Below are positions 44,401 to 53,571 of a DNA stretch of 61,578 nucleotides, piece by piece. Below the pieces are notes generated by a model. That model was not told the DNA's origin, did not search any database, and saw only the letters and a program-made list of their open reading frames with translations. Source of the stretch: Gallionella sp. UBA4121 (lineage in GTDB: Bacteria > Pseudomonadota > Gammaproteobacteria > Burkholderiales > Gallionellaceae); the NCBI GenBank assembly GCA_002381565.1, contig DFWZ01000007.1, positions 1 through 61,578 on the forward strand. The letters are read 5' to 3'. Position numbers and translations under genes: made by a program. Position 1 is the stretch's first letter, and the number at the start of each line of letters is the position of its first letter.

Positions 44401-45396
44401 TTATCCTCTTCTTTTTTTCGCTGCATAGAGCGCCTGATCCGCCCGTGCGACCAGGGTGGCCATCGAGTCAGTCTCGGCGATATAGCTGGCAACTCCGATC
44501 GAAATGCCAACGTTGACCCTGTTGCCAGTTGAAAGGATGATGGGTGTCGATACCGCCTGAGTGATGCGCCGGGCCAGTGATTCAGCTGACACTTCTGCAC
44601 TTGGGCGCATGAATATGCCAAATTCATCGCCGCCCAGGCGGACCAGCAGGTCTTCGCCGCGTACCTGCTGTGTCATGCGCAGTGCAACTTCGCGCAATAC
44701 TTCGTCGCCCGCAGTGTGACCGTAAGTATCATTGACTTCCTTGAAGCTATCCAGATCCATGTAAAACATGGTGAATGACTCGCCCGTGCGTTGAGCATGA
44801 GCTATTTCGGAATTCAGGGTTCGTTCGAATTGAACCCTGTTAGCCAGTCCCGTCAGGTGATCGGTCATGGCCATCTGGCCTAACAGGCGCGCACGGTTCC
44901 GGCTTTCCAGTGCCGCGATTACCAGGCTGGATAAATCCCGAAGCAAGGTACGTTGCGTCTCGCTGAATGTGCGTGGCTGCGTGTCAACCACGGCGATGGT
45001 GCCCAATGCATAACCGTGGCGGTCAATGAGTGGGGCGCCGGCGTAAAAGCGCAGCAGAGGCGCTTGCGTCACCAGGGGATTTACCTTGAAACGATGATCC
45101 TTAGTCAGGTCTTCCACGACAAGCGGCTCATCGGGGCGCATGATGGCGTGAGCGCAAAATGCGATCTGCCGATCGAGTTGCGGCACCCCCAGTCCAAGTT
45201 GTGATTTGAACCATAGTCGGTCCGCATCCATCAATCCGATGACTGACGCCGGCGTGCTGAAAGCATAAGACGCTACGCGTGTCAGCGTATCAAAATCGAC
45301 CTCCGGCAGCGTGTCCAGAATATCGTAGGAATGAACAGCACGCAGTCGCTGAGTTTCATTCGCGGGCAGGGGGCACGCCATAACATTTTCTAGCAT
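44401..45396 (-). CDS. GAF-GGDEF diguanylate cyclase
   Basis: A 331-residue protein with an N-terminal GAF domain (about 25-155) and a GGDEF domain (about 165-331). The active site is intact (VRLGGDEFGIF) with an RGED inhibitory site five residues upstream. The GAF start (DTLPEVDFDTLTRVAS) is typical of proteins sensing small molecules or redox/phytochrome-like cues. It faces away from hypB; the 285 bp between them hold no confident gene. Confidence 0.9.
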   Translation of the reverse strand: MLENVMACPLPANETQRLRAVHSYDILDTLPEVDFDTLTRVASYAFSTPASVIGLMDADRLWFKSQLGLGVPQLDRQIAFCAHAIMRPDEPLVVEDLTKDHRFKVNPLVTQAPLLRFYAGAPLIDRHGYALGTIAVVDTQPRTFSETQRTLLRDLSSLVIAALESRNRARLLGQMAMTDHLTGLANRVQFERTLNSEIAHAQRTGESFTMFYMDLDSFKEVNDTYGHTAGDEVLREVALRMTQQVRGEDLLVRLGGDEFGIFMRPSAEVSAESLARRITQAVSTPIILSTGNRVNVGISIGVASYIAETDSMATLVARADQALYAAKKRRG

Positions 45397-45681
45397 ATTC
45401 GTATTCCGAGTAAATCATCGCCAAGACAGGGTGAGGAGCTGCGCTCACGCGTTCTTGTATTTAAACTACGGGCAGATCTGTGCGACGTCATAACACGAGC
45501 CAGACTCTATCTGTTTTAGTAAGTTATTACAATAAATAATGTATGGTACGCAGTAGCGGGGTTTAATCATGGAGCATGGGTGGTACTTGCCGAATCGGCA
45601 TCACACTCAAAAGGACTGCAATAGTGGTAAGCTTCGAGCTGCTGTGCAAACGTACTTGAAATTCTCCATGAGGGTTCTGCT

Positions 45682-46524
45682 ATGTGTTCTGTTTGTGGGT
45701 GTGGTACCGGGCTTGCGCATGTGCGTCGTCCGTCACGCAAGGCGGGCGATGCGGTGCGATTCAAACTGCATCAGCAGGATAGGGCGCATGCCCACACCCA
45801 TGACGCTCCTGAAATGGCTGATATGACACCGGCGCGCCTGGTGAAGATCGAGCGCGATATTCTCGCCAGGAACAATGATTATGCGGAGGCAAACCGTCGC
45901 CAGCTGGCCGGGCAGGGGATTTTTGCGCTCAATCTGGTGTCCAGTCCCGGATCGGGCAAGACCACGCTGCTGGTAAAAACCATCGCCGCCCTGAATGGTG
46001 CGCTGCCGCTCGCGGTGATCGAAGGCGATCAGCAGACTGAAAACGATGCCGCGCGCATTCGCGCCGCCGGCGCACCTGCGCTGCAAATCAACACCGGGAA
46101 AGGCTGCCATCTGGATGCGCAGATGGTGGGGATTGCCATGCAACGACTGAACTTGCAGGATGACAGCCTGTTGCTGGTCGAAAATGTCGGTAATCTGGTA
46201 TGTCCTGCCAGCTTCGATCTGGGCGAGGCGCACAAGGTGGTGATTCTGTCGGTGACCGAAGGGGAAGACAAGCCGCTCAAGTATCCCGACATGTTCCGTG
46301 CCGCCGACCTGATGCTGCTCAACAAGTGCGACCTGCTGCCCTATCTGGAATTCGATGCCGAACTTGCAATTTCCTATGCGCGCCGCATCAATCCCGAGTT
46401 GCAGGTGATTCGCATCTCGGCCACCAGCGGCGAAGGCATGTCGGCGTGGCTGGACTGGATCGGGGCGGGGTGCCGCCATGCAGCCAGACAGCGTGTTGCA
46501 GATGCAGCAGCTGCGCTTGAGTGA
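45682..46524 (+). CDS. hypB: Hydrogenase/nickel-insertion GTPase HypB
   Basis: A 280-residue GTPase that works with HypA to load nickel. It has the N-terminal high-affinity metal motif MCSVCGCG, a modest His-rich stretch (HAHTHD), a P-loop SSPGSGKTT at about 87-95, and NKCDLLP as the base-recognition motif. It is shorter in His repeats than nickel-storing HypBs. The 3' end overlaps hypF by 47 bp. Confidence 0.94.
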   Translation: MCSVCGCGTGLAHVRRPSRKAGDAVRFKLHQQDRAHAHTHDAPEMADMTPARLVKIERDILARNNDYAEANRRQLAGQGIFALNLVSSPGSGKTTLLVKTIAALNGALPLAVIEGDQQTENDAARIRAAGAPALQINTGKGCHLDAQMVGIAMQRLNLQDDSLLLVENVGNLVCPASFDLGEAHKVVILSVTEGEDKPLKYPDMFRAADLMLLNKCDLLPYLEFDAELAISYARRINPELQVIRISATSGEGMSAWLDWIGAGCRHAARQRVADAAAALE

Positions 46525-47620
46525 TTTTGTTTTATTGCCGTTTGCCGGGCCGTCGGTGCTGGCCTGCGGCGCCTGGCTGAAGAACACGGTCTGCGTCACG
46601 CATAACGATAAAGCATACGTCTCGGAACTGATCGGCGATCTGGATAGTATTGATGCGCGCTTGCTGCTGGACCAGACCGTGGCGGACATGTGCAAAATTT
46701 TTGATGTGAAACCGGAAATCATCGCGCATGATTTGCATCCGGATTTTTACAGCACGCAGTTTGCACTAAGCTATGCCGCGCAACGTGGTTTGCCGACCAT
46801 CGCCGTGCAACATCACCACGCGCATATCAGTGCGATCTGCGCCGAACATCGCATCAACGAAACCGTGCTGGGTCTGGCGCTGGACGGGGTCGGGCTGGGG
46901 ATGGATGGCACGCCCTGGGGCGGCGAACTGCTGAAGGTCGCGGGCGCTGATTTTCAGCGCCTGGGACATCTGGCAATGATAGCGATGCCGGGTGGTGACA
47001 GGGCTGCACGGGAACCCTGGCGCATGGCGGCTGCGGTGTTGTTCCTGCTGGGGCGGGGCGGCGAAATTGCGCCGCGATTTCCCCGCCAGCCGGGTGCGCA
47101 GACAGTGCTGGCGATGCTGCAACGCGGTTTGAATTGTCCGATGACGTCCAGCATGGGCCGGCTGTTCGATGCCGCCGCAGCTTTGCTGGGCGTGAGCGAA
47201 ATTCAGACTCTTGAAGCGCAGGCGGCAGTTCGCTTGCAGGAGTTGGCGCAGCGTCACGGGCCGGTTGCACCGCTCGCCGATGGCTACAGCATCGATACGG
47301 GCGGCGTGCTGGATTTTTTGCCGTTGCTCAGCGTGATGGCCGATTGTCGCGATGCAGAGTATGGTGCGGCACTATTCCACGCCACGATAGCCGCAGGACT
47401 GGCCGAATGGGCGGTAAGTACCGCCGACTTGTACGGCATTACCCATGTCGCGCTGGGCGGAGGCTGTTTTTATAACGCAATTCTGTCGCGCAGTTTGTCG
47501 GACAGGCTCGGCGCGCGTGGACTGAACGTGCTGCGTGCAGCGCGGATGAAGCCTGACGACAGCGCGATTTCACTCGGCCAGGCGTGGGTTGCCATGCAGA
47601 GCATCAATAAAGGAATTTGA
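46478..47620 (+). CDS. hypF: N-terminally truncated HypF (carbamoyltransferase domain only)
   Basis: HypF normally activates carbamoyl phosphate and transfers the carbamoyl group to HypE for cyanide-ligand synthesis. This 380-residue version holds only the C-terminal Kae1-like domain (HDLHPDFYSTQFA, QHHHAHISAICAEH, LALDGVGLGMDGTPWGGEL, ALGGGCFYN). The acylphosphatase, zinc-finger and YrdC-like domains of full HypF (about 750) are absent. Short HypF variants are known next to the soluble hydrogenase of Cupriavidus. The start at 46478 lies inside hypB; an ATG at 46502 is also possible. Confidence 0.9.
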   Translation: MQPDSVLQMQQLRLSDFVLLPFAGPSVLACGAWLKNTVCVTHNDKAYVSELIGDLDSIDARLLLDQTVADMCKIFDVKPEIIAHDLHPDFYSTQFALSYAAQRGLPTIAVQHHHAHISAICAEHRINETVLGLALDGVGLGMDGTPWGGELLKVAGADFQRLGHLAMIAMPGGDRAAREPWRMAAAVLFLLGRGGEIAPRFPRQPGAQTVLAMLQRGLNCPMTSSMGRLFDAAAALLGVSEIQTLEAQAAVRLQELAQRHGPVAPLADGYSIDTGGVLDFLPLLSVMADCRDAEYGAALFHATIAAGLAEWAVSTADLYGITHVALGGGCFYNAILSRSLSDRLGARGLNVLRAARMKPDDSAISLGQAWVAMQSINKGI

Positions 47621-47621
47621 C

Positions 47622-47867
47622 ATGTGTCTTGCCATACCCGCGCGCATCGAACAACTCACAGATCAAGACAGAGCCATCGTCAATCTGGGCGGGGTGCGCA
47701 AGGAAATCTCCCTGGCGCTGGTGGACGATGTTGCTGTGGGCGACTATGTGATCGTGCATGTAGGTTACGCGCTGCAAAAGCTCGATGAGGAAGAGGCCGA
47801 ACGCACGCTGGCGTTGTTCGCCGAGTTGAGTGCAATGAATGAATCGCCGGATGACTTGCCTGCATGA
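47622..47867 (+). CDS. hypC: Hydrogenase maturation chaperone HypC
   Basis: An 81-residue chaperone that carries the Fe(CN)2CO unit with HypD to the large subunit. It starts with the invariant MCLAIP, whose Cys2 is essential; this fixes the ATG at 47622, 1 bp after the hypF stop. The later motif GDYVIVHVGYALQKLDEEEA is typical. The stop overlaps hypD by 4 bp. Confidence 0.95.
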   Translation: MCLAIPARIEQLTDQDRAIVNLGGVRKEISLALVDDVAVGDYVIVHVGYALQKLDEEEAERTLALFAELSAMNESPDDLPA

Positions 47868-48976
47868 AATACGTCGACGAATTTCGCAATGGGGAGTTGG
47901 CGAAAAATATCGCCGCCAGCATCGCGCACGAGGTCAATCCCGCCAAGATGTATCGGCTGATGGAGTTCTGTGGCGGTCATACTCACGCCATATCCCGCTA
48001 TGGTCTGGTGGATTTGTTGCCCGCCAGTGTGCATCTGATACACGGCCCTGGCTGCCCGGTGTGTGTGTTGCCCATCGGCCGTCTGGATCAGGCGATACGT
48101 CTGGCGCAGCAGCACGGTGTGATTCTGTGTACCTACGCAGATACGATGCGGGTTCCGGCGTCCGGCAACCTTACGCTGATGCGCGCCAAGGCTCAGGGCG
48201 CCGATGTGCGCATGATTTATTCCACACAAGACGCGTTGAGGATCGCGCGCGATAATCCGGACCGTCAGGTGGTTTTTCTGGCCATCGGCTTCGAGACCAC
48301 CACGCCGCCTTCTGCGGTGGCCATCAACCAGGCGGCGGCAGAGGGACTGAAAAACTTTAGTATTCTGTGCAACCATGTGCTGACGCCGGCTGCGATGCAC
48401 GCAATTCTGGATACAAAGGAGGGCGTCTCGCTGGACGGTTTCATAGGTCCGGCGCATGTGTCCACCGTGATCGGCAGCAAACCCTATGAAGTATTTTCTG
48501 ATGATTACGCCAAGCCGGTGGTGATCGCCGGATTCGAACCGCTGGATGTGATGCAGGCCATTTTGATGCTGGTACGCCAGATCAACGAAGGCCGTGCCGC
48601 AGTCGAGAATGAATTCACACGGGCTGTGACGCGCGATGGCAATCAGAAGGCGCAAGCGCTGGTTGCACAGGTTTTTGAGTTGCGCGAGGTGTTCGAGTGG
48701 CGAGGGCTTGGCAGCGTGCCATACAGCGCCCTGAAGTTGCGTCCCGAATTTTCCGGGTTTGACGCAGAACTGAGATTCTCTGCCGGGTACGTTGCGGTGC
48801 CGGATCATAAGGCGTGCGAATGCGCGGCCATCCTGCGCGGCGAAAAGCGTCCCCGGCAATGCAAAATTTTCGGCACGGTATGCACCCCTGAAAATCCGGT
48901 CGGCTCCTGCATGGTGTCATCTGAGGGCGCGTGCGCCGCGCATTATTCCTACGGACGGTTTCGGGAGATGAGTTAA
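47864..48976 (+). CDS. hypD: Hydrogenase maturation protein HypD
   Basis: A 370-residue Fe-S protein that assembles the Fe(CN)2CO cofactor with HypC and HypE. Conserved motifs are FCGGHTHAISRYG, GPGCPVCVLP and FETTTPPSAVA. The C-terminal cluster cysteines lie in HKACECAAILRG, QCKIFGTVC and GSCMVSSEGACAAHY. Length is normal. It overlaps hypC (4 bp) and hypE (1 bp). Confidence 0.95.
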   Translation: MKYVDEFRNGELAKNIAASIAHEVNPAKMYRLMEFCGGHTHAISRYGLVDLLPASVHLIHGPGCPVCVLPIGRLDQAIRLAQQHGVILCTYADTMRVPASGNLTLMRAKAQGADVRMIYSTQDALRIARDNPDRQVVFLAIGFETTTPPSAVAINQAAAEGLKNFSILCNHVLTPAAMHAILDTKEGVSLDGFIGPAHVSTVIGSKPYEVFSDDYAKPVVIAGFEPLDVMQAILMLVRQINEGRAAVENEFTRAVTRDGNQKAQALVAQVFELREVFEWRGLGSVPYSALKLRPEFSGFDAELRFSAGYVAVPDHKACECAAILRGEKRPRQCKIFGTVCTPENPVGSCMVSSEGACAAHYSYGRFREMS

Positions 48977-50025
48977 TGGGAATCATCAAACCTGGCTATA
49001 CCCGCCCGCTGGATTTCAGGCAGGGGCGCGTCGAGATGTCGCATGGCTCAGGTGGCCGTGCGATGGCGCAGTTGATTACAGAGTTGTTCGCGGTGCAATT
49101 CGACAACCCCTATCTGGCGCAGGGCAACGATGGCGCTGTGTTGCCGCCCGCAGCCGGACGGCTGGTCATGTCCACCGACAGCCACGTCGTCTCGCCGCTG
49201 TTCTTTGCCGGAGGCGACATCGGTTGCCTGTCGGTACATGGCAGCATCAACGACGTGGCGATGATGGGCGGGAAACCCTTGTATCTGTCTGCGGCCTTCA
49301 TACTCGAAGAAGGATTTTTGCTCTCGGATCTGCAACGCATCGTCGCGTCCATGGCCGAGGCGGCGCGGGACGCAGGTGTGCCGATTGTCACCGGCGACAC
49401 CAAGGTGGTGGAGCAGGGCAAGGGCGACGGTGTGTTCATCACGACCACCTGTGTAGGCTCGGTTCGTGAGGGCATCGTTCTGTCCGGCGATCAGGCTGTG
49501 CCAGGCGACAAGATACTGCTGTCGGGCACGATAGGCAATCACGGCATGGCGGTGTTGTCGCAACGCGAAAATTTGAGTTTCGATGCGCAGATCTCATCAG
49601 ACACGGCGGCGCTGCACGGCCTGGTCGCAGCGATGCTCGATTGCGGCGTTAAACTGCGCGTGTTGCGCGACCCGACGCGCGGCGGACTTGCCACCACCTT
49701 GAACGAGATTGCAAAACAATCCGGTGTGGGGATGACGCTGGATGAATCCGCGATTGCGGTGAACAGGTCAGTGGAAGCCGCCTGCGAGTTTCTGGGGCTG
49801 GATCCGTTGTATGTCGCCAACGAAGGAAAACTGGTCGCGATCTGTGCGCCTTGTGACGCGGCGCGCCTGCTGGGCGTGATGCATGCGCATCCGCTGGCAG
49901 GTGATGCGGCCATCATCGGTGAGGTCGTGGCGGATGCGCATGGCTTCGTGCAAATGATTACCCGACTGGGTGGGCGCCGCATCGTCGACTGGCTGGCGGG
50001 TGAACAGTTACCAAGGATATGCTAG
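48976..50025 (+). CDS. hypE: Hydrogenase maturation protein HypE
   Basis: A 349-residue ATP-dependent dehydratase of the PurM/SelD family that turns a C-terminal thiocarboxamide into thiocyanate, the source of the CN ligands. The N-terminal SHGSGGRAM and the nucleotide region RDPTRGGLATTLNEIA are present. The C-terminus ends PRIC, with the essential terminal cysteine. The ATG at 48976 overlaps the hypD stop (TAATG). It ends the hypBFCDE operon. Confidence 0.95.
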   Translation: MGIIKPGYTRPLDFRQGRVEMSHGSGGRAMAQLITELFAVQFDNPYLAQGNDGAVLPPAAGRLVMSTDSHVVSPLFFAGGDIGCLSVHGSINDVAMMGGKPLYLSAAFILEEGFLLSDLQRIVASMAEAARDAGVPIVTGDTKVVEQGKGDGVFITTTCVGSVREGIVLSGDQAVPGDKILLSGTIGNHGMAVLSQRENLSFDAQISSDTAALHGLVAAMLDCGVKLRVLRDPTRGGLATTLNEIAKQSGVGMTLDESAIAVNRSVEAACEFLGLDPLYVANEGKLVAICAPCDAARLLGVMHAHPLAGDAAIIGEVVADAHGFVQMITRLGGRRIVDWLAGEQLPRIC

Positions 50026-50036
50026 AAAAGTGCTGA

Positions 50037-50987
50037 TCAGCGTCGTTCAAGCACGGGTTCATAGCCCAGTCGGGTCTTCAAACCGGCAGCGATGCGATGC
50101 GCTTCGCTCTGGCTGGAATACGGGCCAACCTGGATGCGCACCCAGCCATCAGCGGTGAAAATGCTGTACGGCTTACCGATATCACCCAGCCTGGCGTGCA
50201 TTTCCGTCATGAACCTCTTTGCGTGGTTTTCCGCCTGACTTTGAGATTTGAACGCACCAAGCTGTATGTAAACATCGCCGCTCACCGGCGCAGGAGCGCT
50301 AGCCGCCGTTACAGGCTTGCGGCCAGTTGCCGTCGGGGTCTGTAAGGTGCTGGCAAGAGTTTGCTGCTTGTCTGTCATTTTTTGGCTCAGATCAATCAAT
50401 AGCAACTTGGCTGTTTTGTGTCCCTGATCTGCCGCGAGTTTGGCGTAGCGAAAGGCTTCAAGCAGATCCTGCTTCACCCCCTGACCCGTCGCGTACATCA
50501 CGCCGAGGTTGAACTGAGCCTGTGCCTCACCCCGGGTCGCGGCAAGGCGAAGCCACTTTATTGCCTCGCCCTCGTTCTTTGCCACACCTGAACCATCTGC
50601 ATAGGCTACGCCAAGATTGAGTTGTGCGATGGCCAGGCCCTGATCGGCGGCAAGGCGGTACCAGCGTGCCGCCTCAGTGTGATTTTGTGCGACACCCAGC
50701 CCCGTGTCGTACATCATGCCCAGGTTGAATTGAGCCTGAGCACGGCCTTGCCGTGCGGCAAGGCGAAACCACTTTTCCGCTTCGGTGTAGTCCTGCTCGA
50801 CATACTGACCCTTGAAAAAAATGCCGCCCATATTTAACTGAGCATCCGCATCGCCAGCGTCGGCGCGGGCGCGAAGTTCACGCAAAGCCTGAGGGTTTGC
50901 TGTGGTGGCGGACAAGTCCTGTTCAAAGTCCGCCCGGGTAGCAGCGGTGGCTAAAGTCAGTAAAATGAAGAGTAAGGATCTGATCAT
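50037..50987 (-). CDS. Secreted Sel1-repeat protein with SPOR domain
   Basis: A 316-residue exported protein with a signal peptide (MIRSLLFILLTLATAATRA). About five Sel1 repeats lie at residues 35-205 (for example AEKWFRLAARQGRAQAQFNLG). A C-terminal SPOR domain follows (about 240-316; YIQLGAFKSQSQAENHAKRF and VRIQVGPYSSQSEAHR). SPOR domains bind denuded peptidoglycan glycan strands, so it may act at the division site or cell wall. The ATG at 50987 is favoured over an upstream TTG (51005) because it gives a normal signal peptide. It converges with hypE. Confidence 0.85.
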   Translation of the reverse strand: MIRSLLFILLTLATAATRADFEQDLSATTANPQALRELRARADAGDADAQLNMGGIFFKGQYVEQDYTEAEKWFRLAARQGRAQAQFNLGMMYDTGLGVAQNHTEAARWYRLAADQGLAIAQLNLGVAYADGSGVAKNEGEAIKWLRLAATRGEAQAQFNLGVMYATGQGVKQDLLEAFRYAKLAADQGHKTAKLLLIDLSQKMTDKQQTLASTLQTPTATGRKPVTAASAPAPVSGDVYIQLGAFKSQSQAENHAKRFMTEMHARLGDIGKPYSIFTADGWVRIQVGPYSSQSEAHRIAAGLKTRLGYEPVLERR

Positions 50988-51104
50988 GGTCTTTGTTCCG
51001 AGCAAGTCAAAAATCAGGCGGCTTTAGTGTATCAATAAAAGCATTGCGCTATGTTGCCGGCTTATTCGTTACAATCAGCAAATCCATTCAGACGCACAGA
51101 TAAA

Positions 51105-53525
51105 ATGTCGATCCCCAATCTGACCCCTGCCGAGCTTCGCCTCACCATTGATCCCGATACGCTCGGGTATTCAGATACGACCGAATTGTTGCAGTATCCC
51201 TTGCCCTGGATAGGTCAGGAGCGAGCACAAATGGCGGCACGGTTTGGTCTGTTCATGGACCAGCCCGATTACAACCTGTTCGTGCTGGGCGAGGTGGGCA
51301 GCGGTCGCTCATCGCTGCTCAGACAGGCGATGCGCACTGCTGCCACAAGCAAGACAGTGCCCCCCGATCTGTGTTATCTGCACAATTTCGATGCGCCGGA
51401 ACGCCCGCGTGCGCTGCGTCTGCCTGCCGGGCAAGGACGCGTGCTGCGTCAGTTCATGGCGCAGATGACCAAATCACTGCAGACGGAAATATCGCAGCGT
51501 CTGGACGCACAGGATTTCAAGGCCGAGAGTTCCCGTATTGAAATGAAGTACAAGGTTGAGGAAACGCAGGCATATGCCGAACTGGATGCTTTTGCCGAAG
51601 CGCGCCACTTCGCCCTGCACCGCGAATCCGGACACCTGGTATTTACCTTGCTGGATGAAAAAAAACACCCGCTCACCGAGAATCAAATGCTCAGCTTGTC
51701 CAAGGCGCGCAGGGCAGAAATTGAAAAGGCCGAGCAGGAACTGCGCGCGGAAATTACGCTTTTTCTGGACAAGACGCGTCCGATGGAGCGGGTGATGAAC
51801 GAGTCGCTGGCGGCGTTGCGGCGCCAGATGGTGGGGGCGCTGCTGGATCACGCATTGCAGGAAATTCGCAGCAAGCTTAAGAAACAAATCAAGGATGCCA
51901 TCAAGCTTGGCGCGTATCTGGAGCAGGTGGTACAGGATGTACTCGACAATCTTGAGCTGTTCGAGGTCTCTGATGTGGACGAGGTGAGCCGACAGGAAGA
52001 GTTGGCGCTGGTGCTGTCACGTTACCGTGTCAATCTGGTGGTGGACAACGATAGTCTGGACGGCGCGCCGGTGATCGTTGAGGATAACCCGCTGTTCCGC
52101 TCGCTGTTCGGCAGCATCGAATATCAGACCGAGAACGATGTGCTGGTGACGGATTTTAGTCGTATTCGTGCCGGCAGTCTGCTCCGGGCGCATGGCGGAT
52201 TTCTGATGCTGCATTTGCGTGATCTGCTGGTGGATGGACTGGTGTGGGAAAAGCTGCGGCGCTTCCTGCGCAGCGGCAAGCTGCAGATCGAGGAGCCGGG
52301 CAATGCCTATGCGCCGATTGCAGCCGTATCGCTGGAACCTGAAGCGGTGGATGTCGATGTCAAGATTGTGCTGATCGGCTCGCGCGAACAGTATTATGAA
52401 TTGCAGGAGGAAGACCCGGAGTTTGCGCGCCGCTTCCGGGTCAAGGTGGATTTTGCCGAGAGCTTTTCGTCCACGGATGAAACACGCCGGGCCTTTGCTG
52501 TTTTTGTCGCGCACAGTTGCAAAAAACTGGGCTTGCCGCATTTTTCCTCTGCCTCCGTTGCACGCCTGCTGGAGGATGCGCACCGTGAGGTGGATGACCA
52601 GTCGCGCCAGAGCGCAATTTTTGCCCGCTCCGAGGCGCTGTTGATGGAAAGCGCCGATCTTTGCCGACGGCGGACAGGTGTGCTGGTAGAAGTCATGGAT
52701 GTTGAAGCCGCCCTGGCCGCGCGCATCCGGCGTCACGATTATCCCGCTCAGCGTTTGCAGGAATCGATCGCGGATGGCGAAGTGCTGATCAGCGTAAATG
52801 GCGAGCACGTGGGGCAGCTCAACGGGCTGACTGTGATCGATCTGGGCGATTATCGTTTTGGCTATCCGGTGCGGCTCACGGCGCGCACCTTTGCCGGTAA
52901 CGACGGCTTGCTCAATATCGAGCGCGAAGTGGAGATGTCCGGGCCTATACACGATAAGGGCGTGCTGATTTTGCACAATTACCTGTCCGCGCTGTTCACT
53001 CACATCGCACCGCTGGCGCTCAACGCCTCCATCGTGTTCGAGCAGGAATATCACGGCGTGGAAGGGGACTCGGCGTCCTGTGCAGAACTCTATGTGCTGC
53101 TGTCGTCCCTGTCGGGTTTGCCGCTGAAACAGGGCATTGCCGTGACGGGGGCTGTCAATCAGCATGGCGAAGTGTTGCCGGTGGGCGGGGTTAACGAAAA
53201 AATCGAGGGCTACTTCCGGGTCTGCGAGGCGGCCGGGCTCAATGGCAGTCAGGGCGTGCTGATTCCATCCCGCAATCGCCGCCACCTGATGCTGGATCGC
53301 CGGGTCATCGAGGCCGTGGAGCAGGGTTTGTTTCATATTTATTCTGCGGAGCATGTCAGCGCAGGCATGGAACTGCTGATGGGGTTGCCGGCGGGAGTGC
53401 CGGACGGTGAAGGTAATTATCCGCATGGCAGTGTGCTGGGCCGTGCCCAGAAAACCTTACATGCCTATCGACGCGCCTGCTTGGCATCCGAACATCCTAA
53501 GCCTGGTCGCAAGCATTTGCGTTAA
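51105..53525 (+). CDS. LonB-like ATP-dependent protease (AAA_32 + Lon protease domain)
   Basis: An 806-residue soluble protease resembling the YcbZ/LonB group. The N-terminal ATPase region has GEVGSGRSS (62-70), where Arg replaces the usual Walker A Lys, as is common in this group. A long coiled-coil insertion follows (about 115-260), then an AAA core with GGFLMLHLRDLL and a C-terminal Lon-type protease domain. The catalytic dyad is S656 (GDSASCAELY) and K699 (GGVNEKIEGY). The ATG at 51105 is chosen because the extra 18 residues of the longer reading are not family-like. Substrates are unknown. Confidence 0.9.
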   Translation: MSIPNLTPAELRLTIDPDTLGYSDTTELLQYPLPWIGQERAQMAARFGLFMDQPDYNLFVLGEVGSGRSSLLRQAMRTAATSKTVPPDLCYLHNFDAPERPRALRLPAGQGRVLRQFMAQMTKSLQTEISQRLDAQDFKAESSRIEMKYKVEETQAYAELDAFAEARHFALHRESGHLVFTLLDEKKHPLTENQMLSLSKARRAEIEKAEQELRAEITLFLDKTRPMERVMNESLAALRRQMVGALLDHALQEIRSKLKKQIKDAIKLGAYLEQVVQDVLDNLELFEVSDVDEVSRQEELALVLSRYRVNLVVDNDSLDGAPVIVEDNPLFRSLFGSIEYQTENDVLVTDFSRIRAGSLLRAHGGFLMLHLRDLLVDGLVWEKLRRFLRSGKLQIEEPGNAYAPIAAVSLEPEAVDVDVKIVLIGSREQYYELQEEDPEFARRFRVKVDFAESFSSTDETRRAFAVFVAHSCKKLGLPHFSSASVARLLEDAHREVDDQSRQSAIFARSEALLMESADLCRRRTGVLVEVMDVEAALAARIRRHDYPAQRLQESIADGEVLISVNGEHVGQLNGLTVIDLGDYRFGYPVRLTARTFAGNDGLLNIEREVEMSGPIHDKGVLILHNYLSALFTHIAPLALNASIVFEQEYHGVEGDSASCAELYVLLSSLSGLPLKQGIAVTGAVNQHGEVLPVGGVNEKIEGYFRVCEAAGLNGSQGVLIPSRNRRHLMLDRRVIEAVEQGLFHIYSAEHVSAGMELLMGLPAGVPDGEGNYPHGSVLGRAQKTLHAYRRACLASEHPKPGRKHLR

Positions 53526-53571
53526 CGAAAGAGTCGTTTGCCGGTTTTTTATCCAAAAAAGGAGAAATAAC

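Noticed and set aside
46478..47620. hypF as a pseudogene
   Set aside because: The frame is intact and coupled to its neighbours, and comparable short HypF proteins exist next to soluble hydrogenases.
52017..53426. 469-codon open frame opposite the LonB-like protease
   Set aside because: Fully antisense to a conserved protease with catalytic residues; composition typical of a shadow frame.
51105..53525. Broken Walker A (Arg for Lys) in the Lon-like protease
   Set aside because: Arg at this place is usual in the YcbZ/LonB-like group, so it is not a defect.
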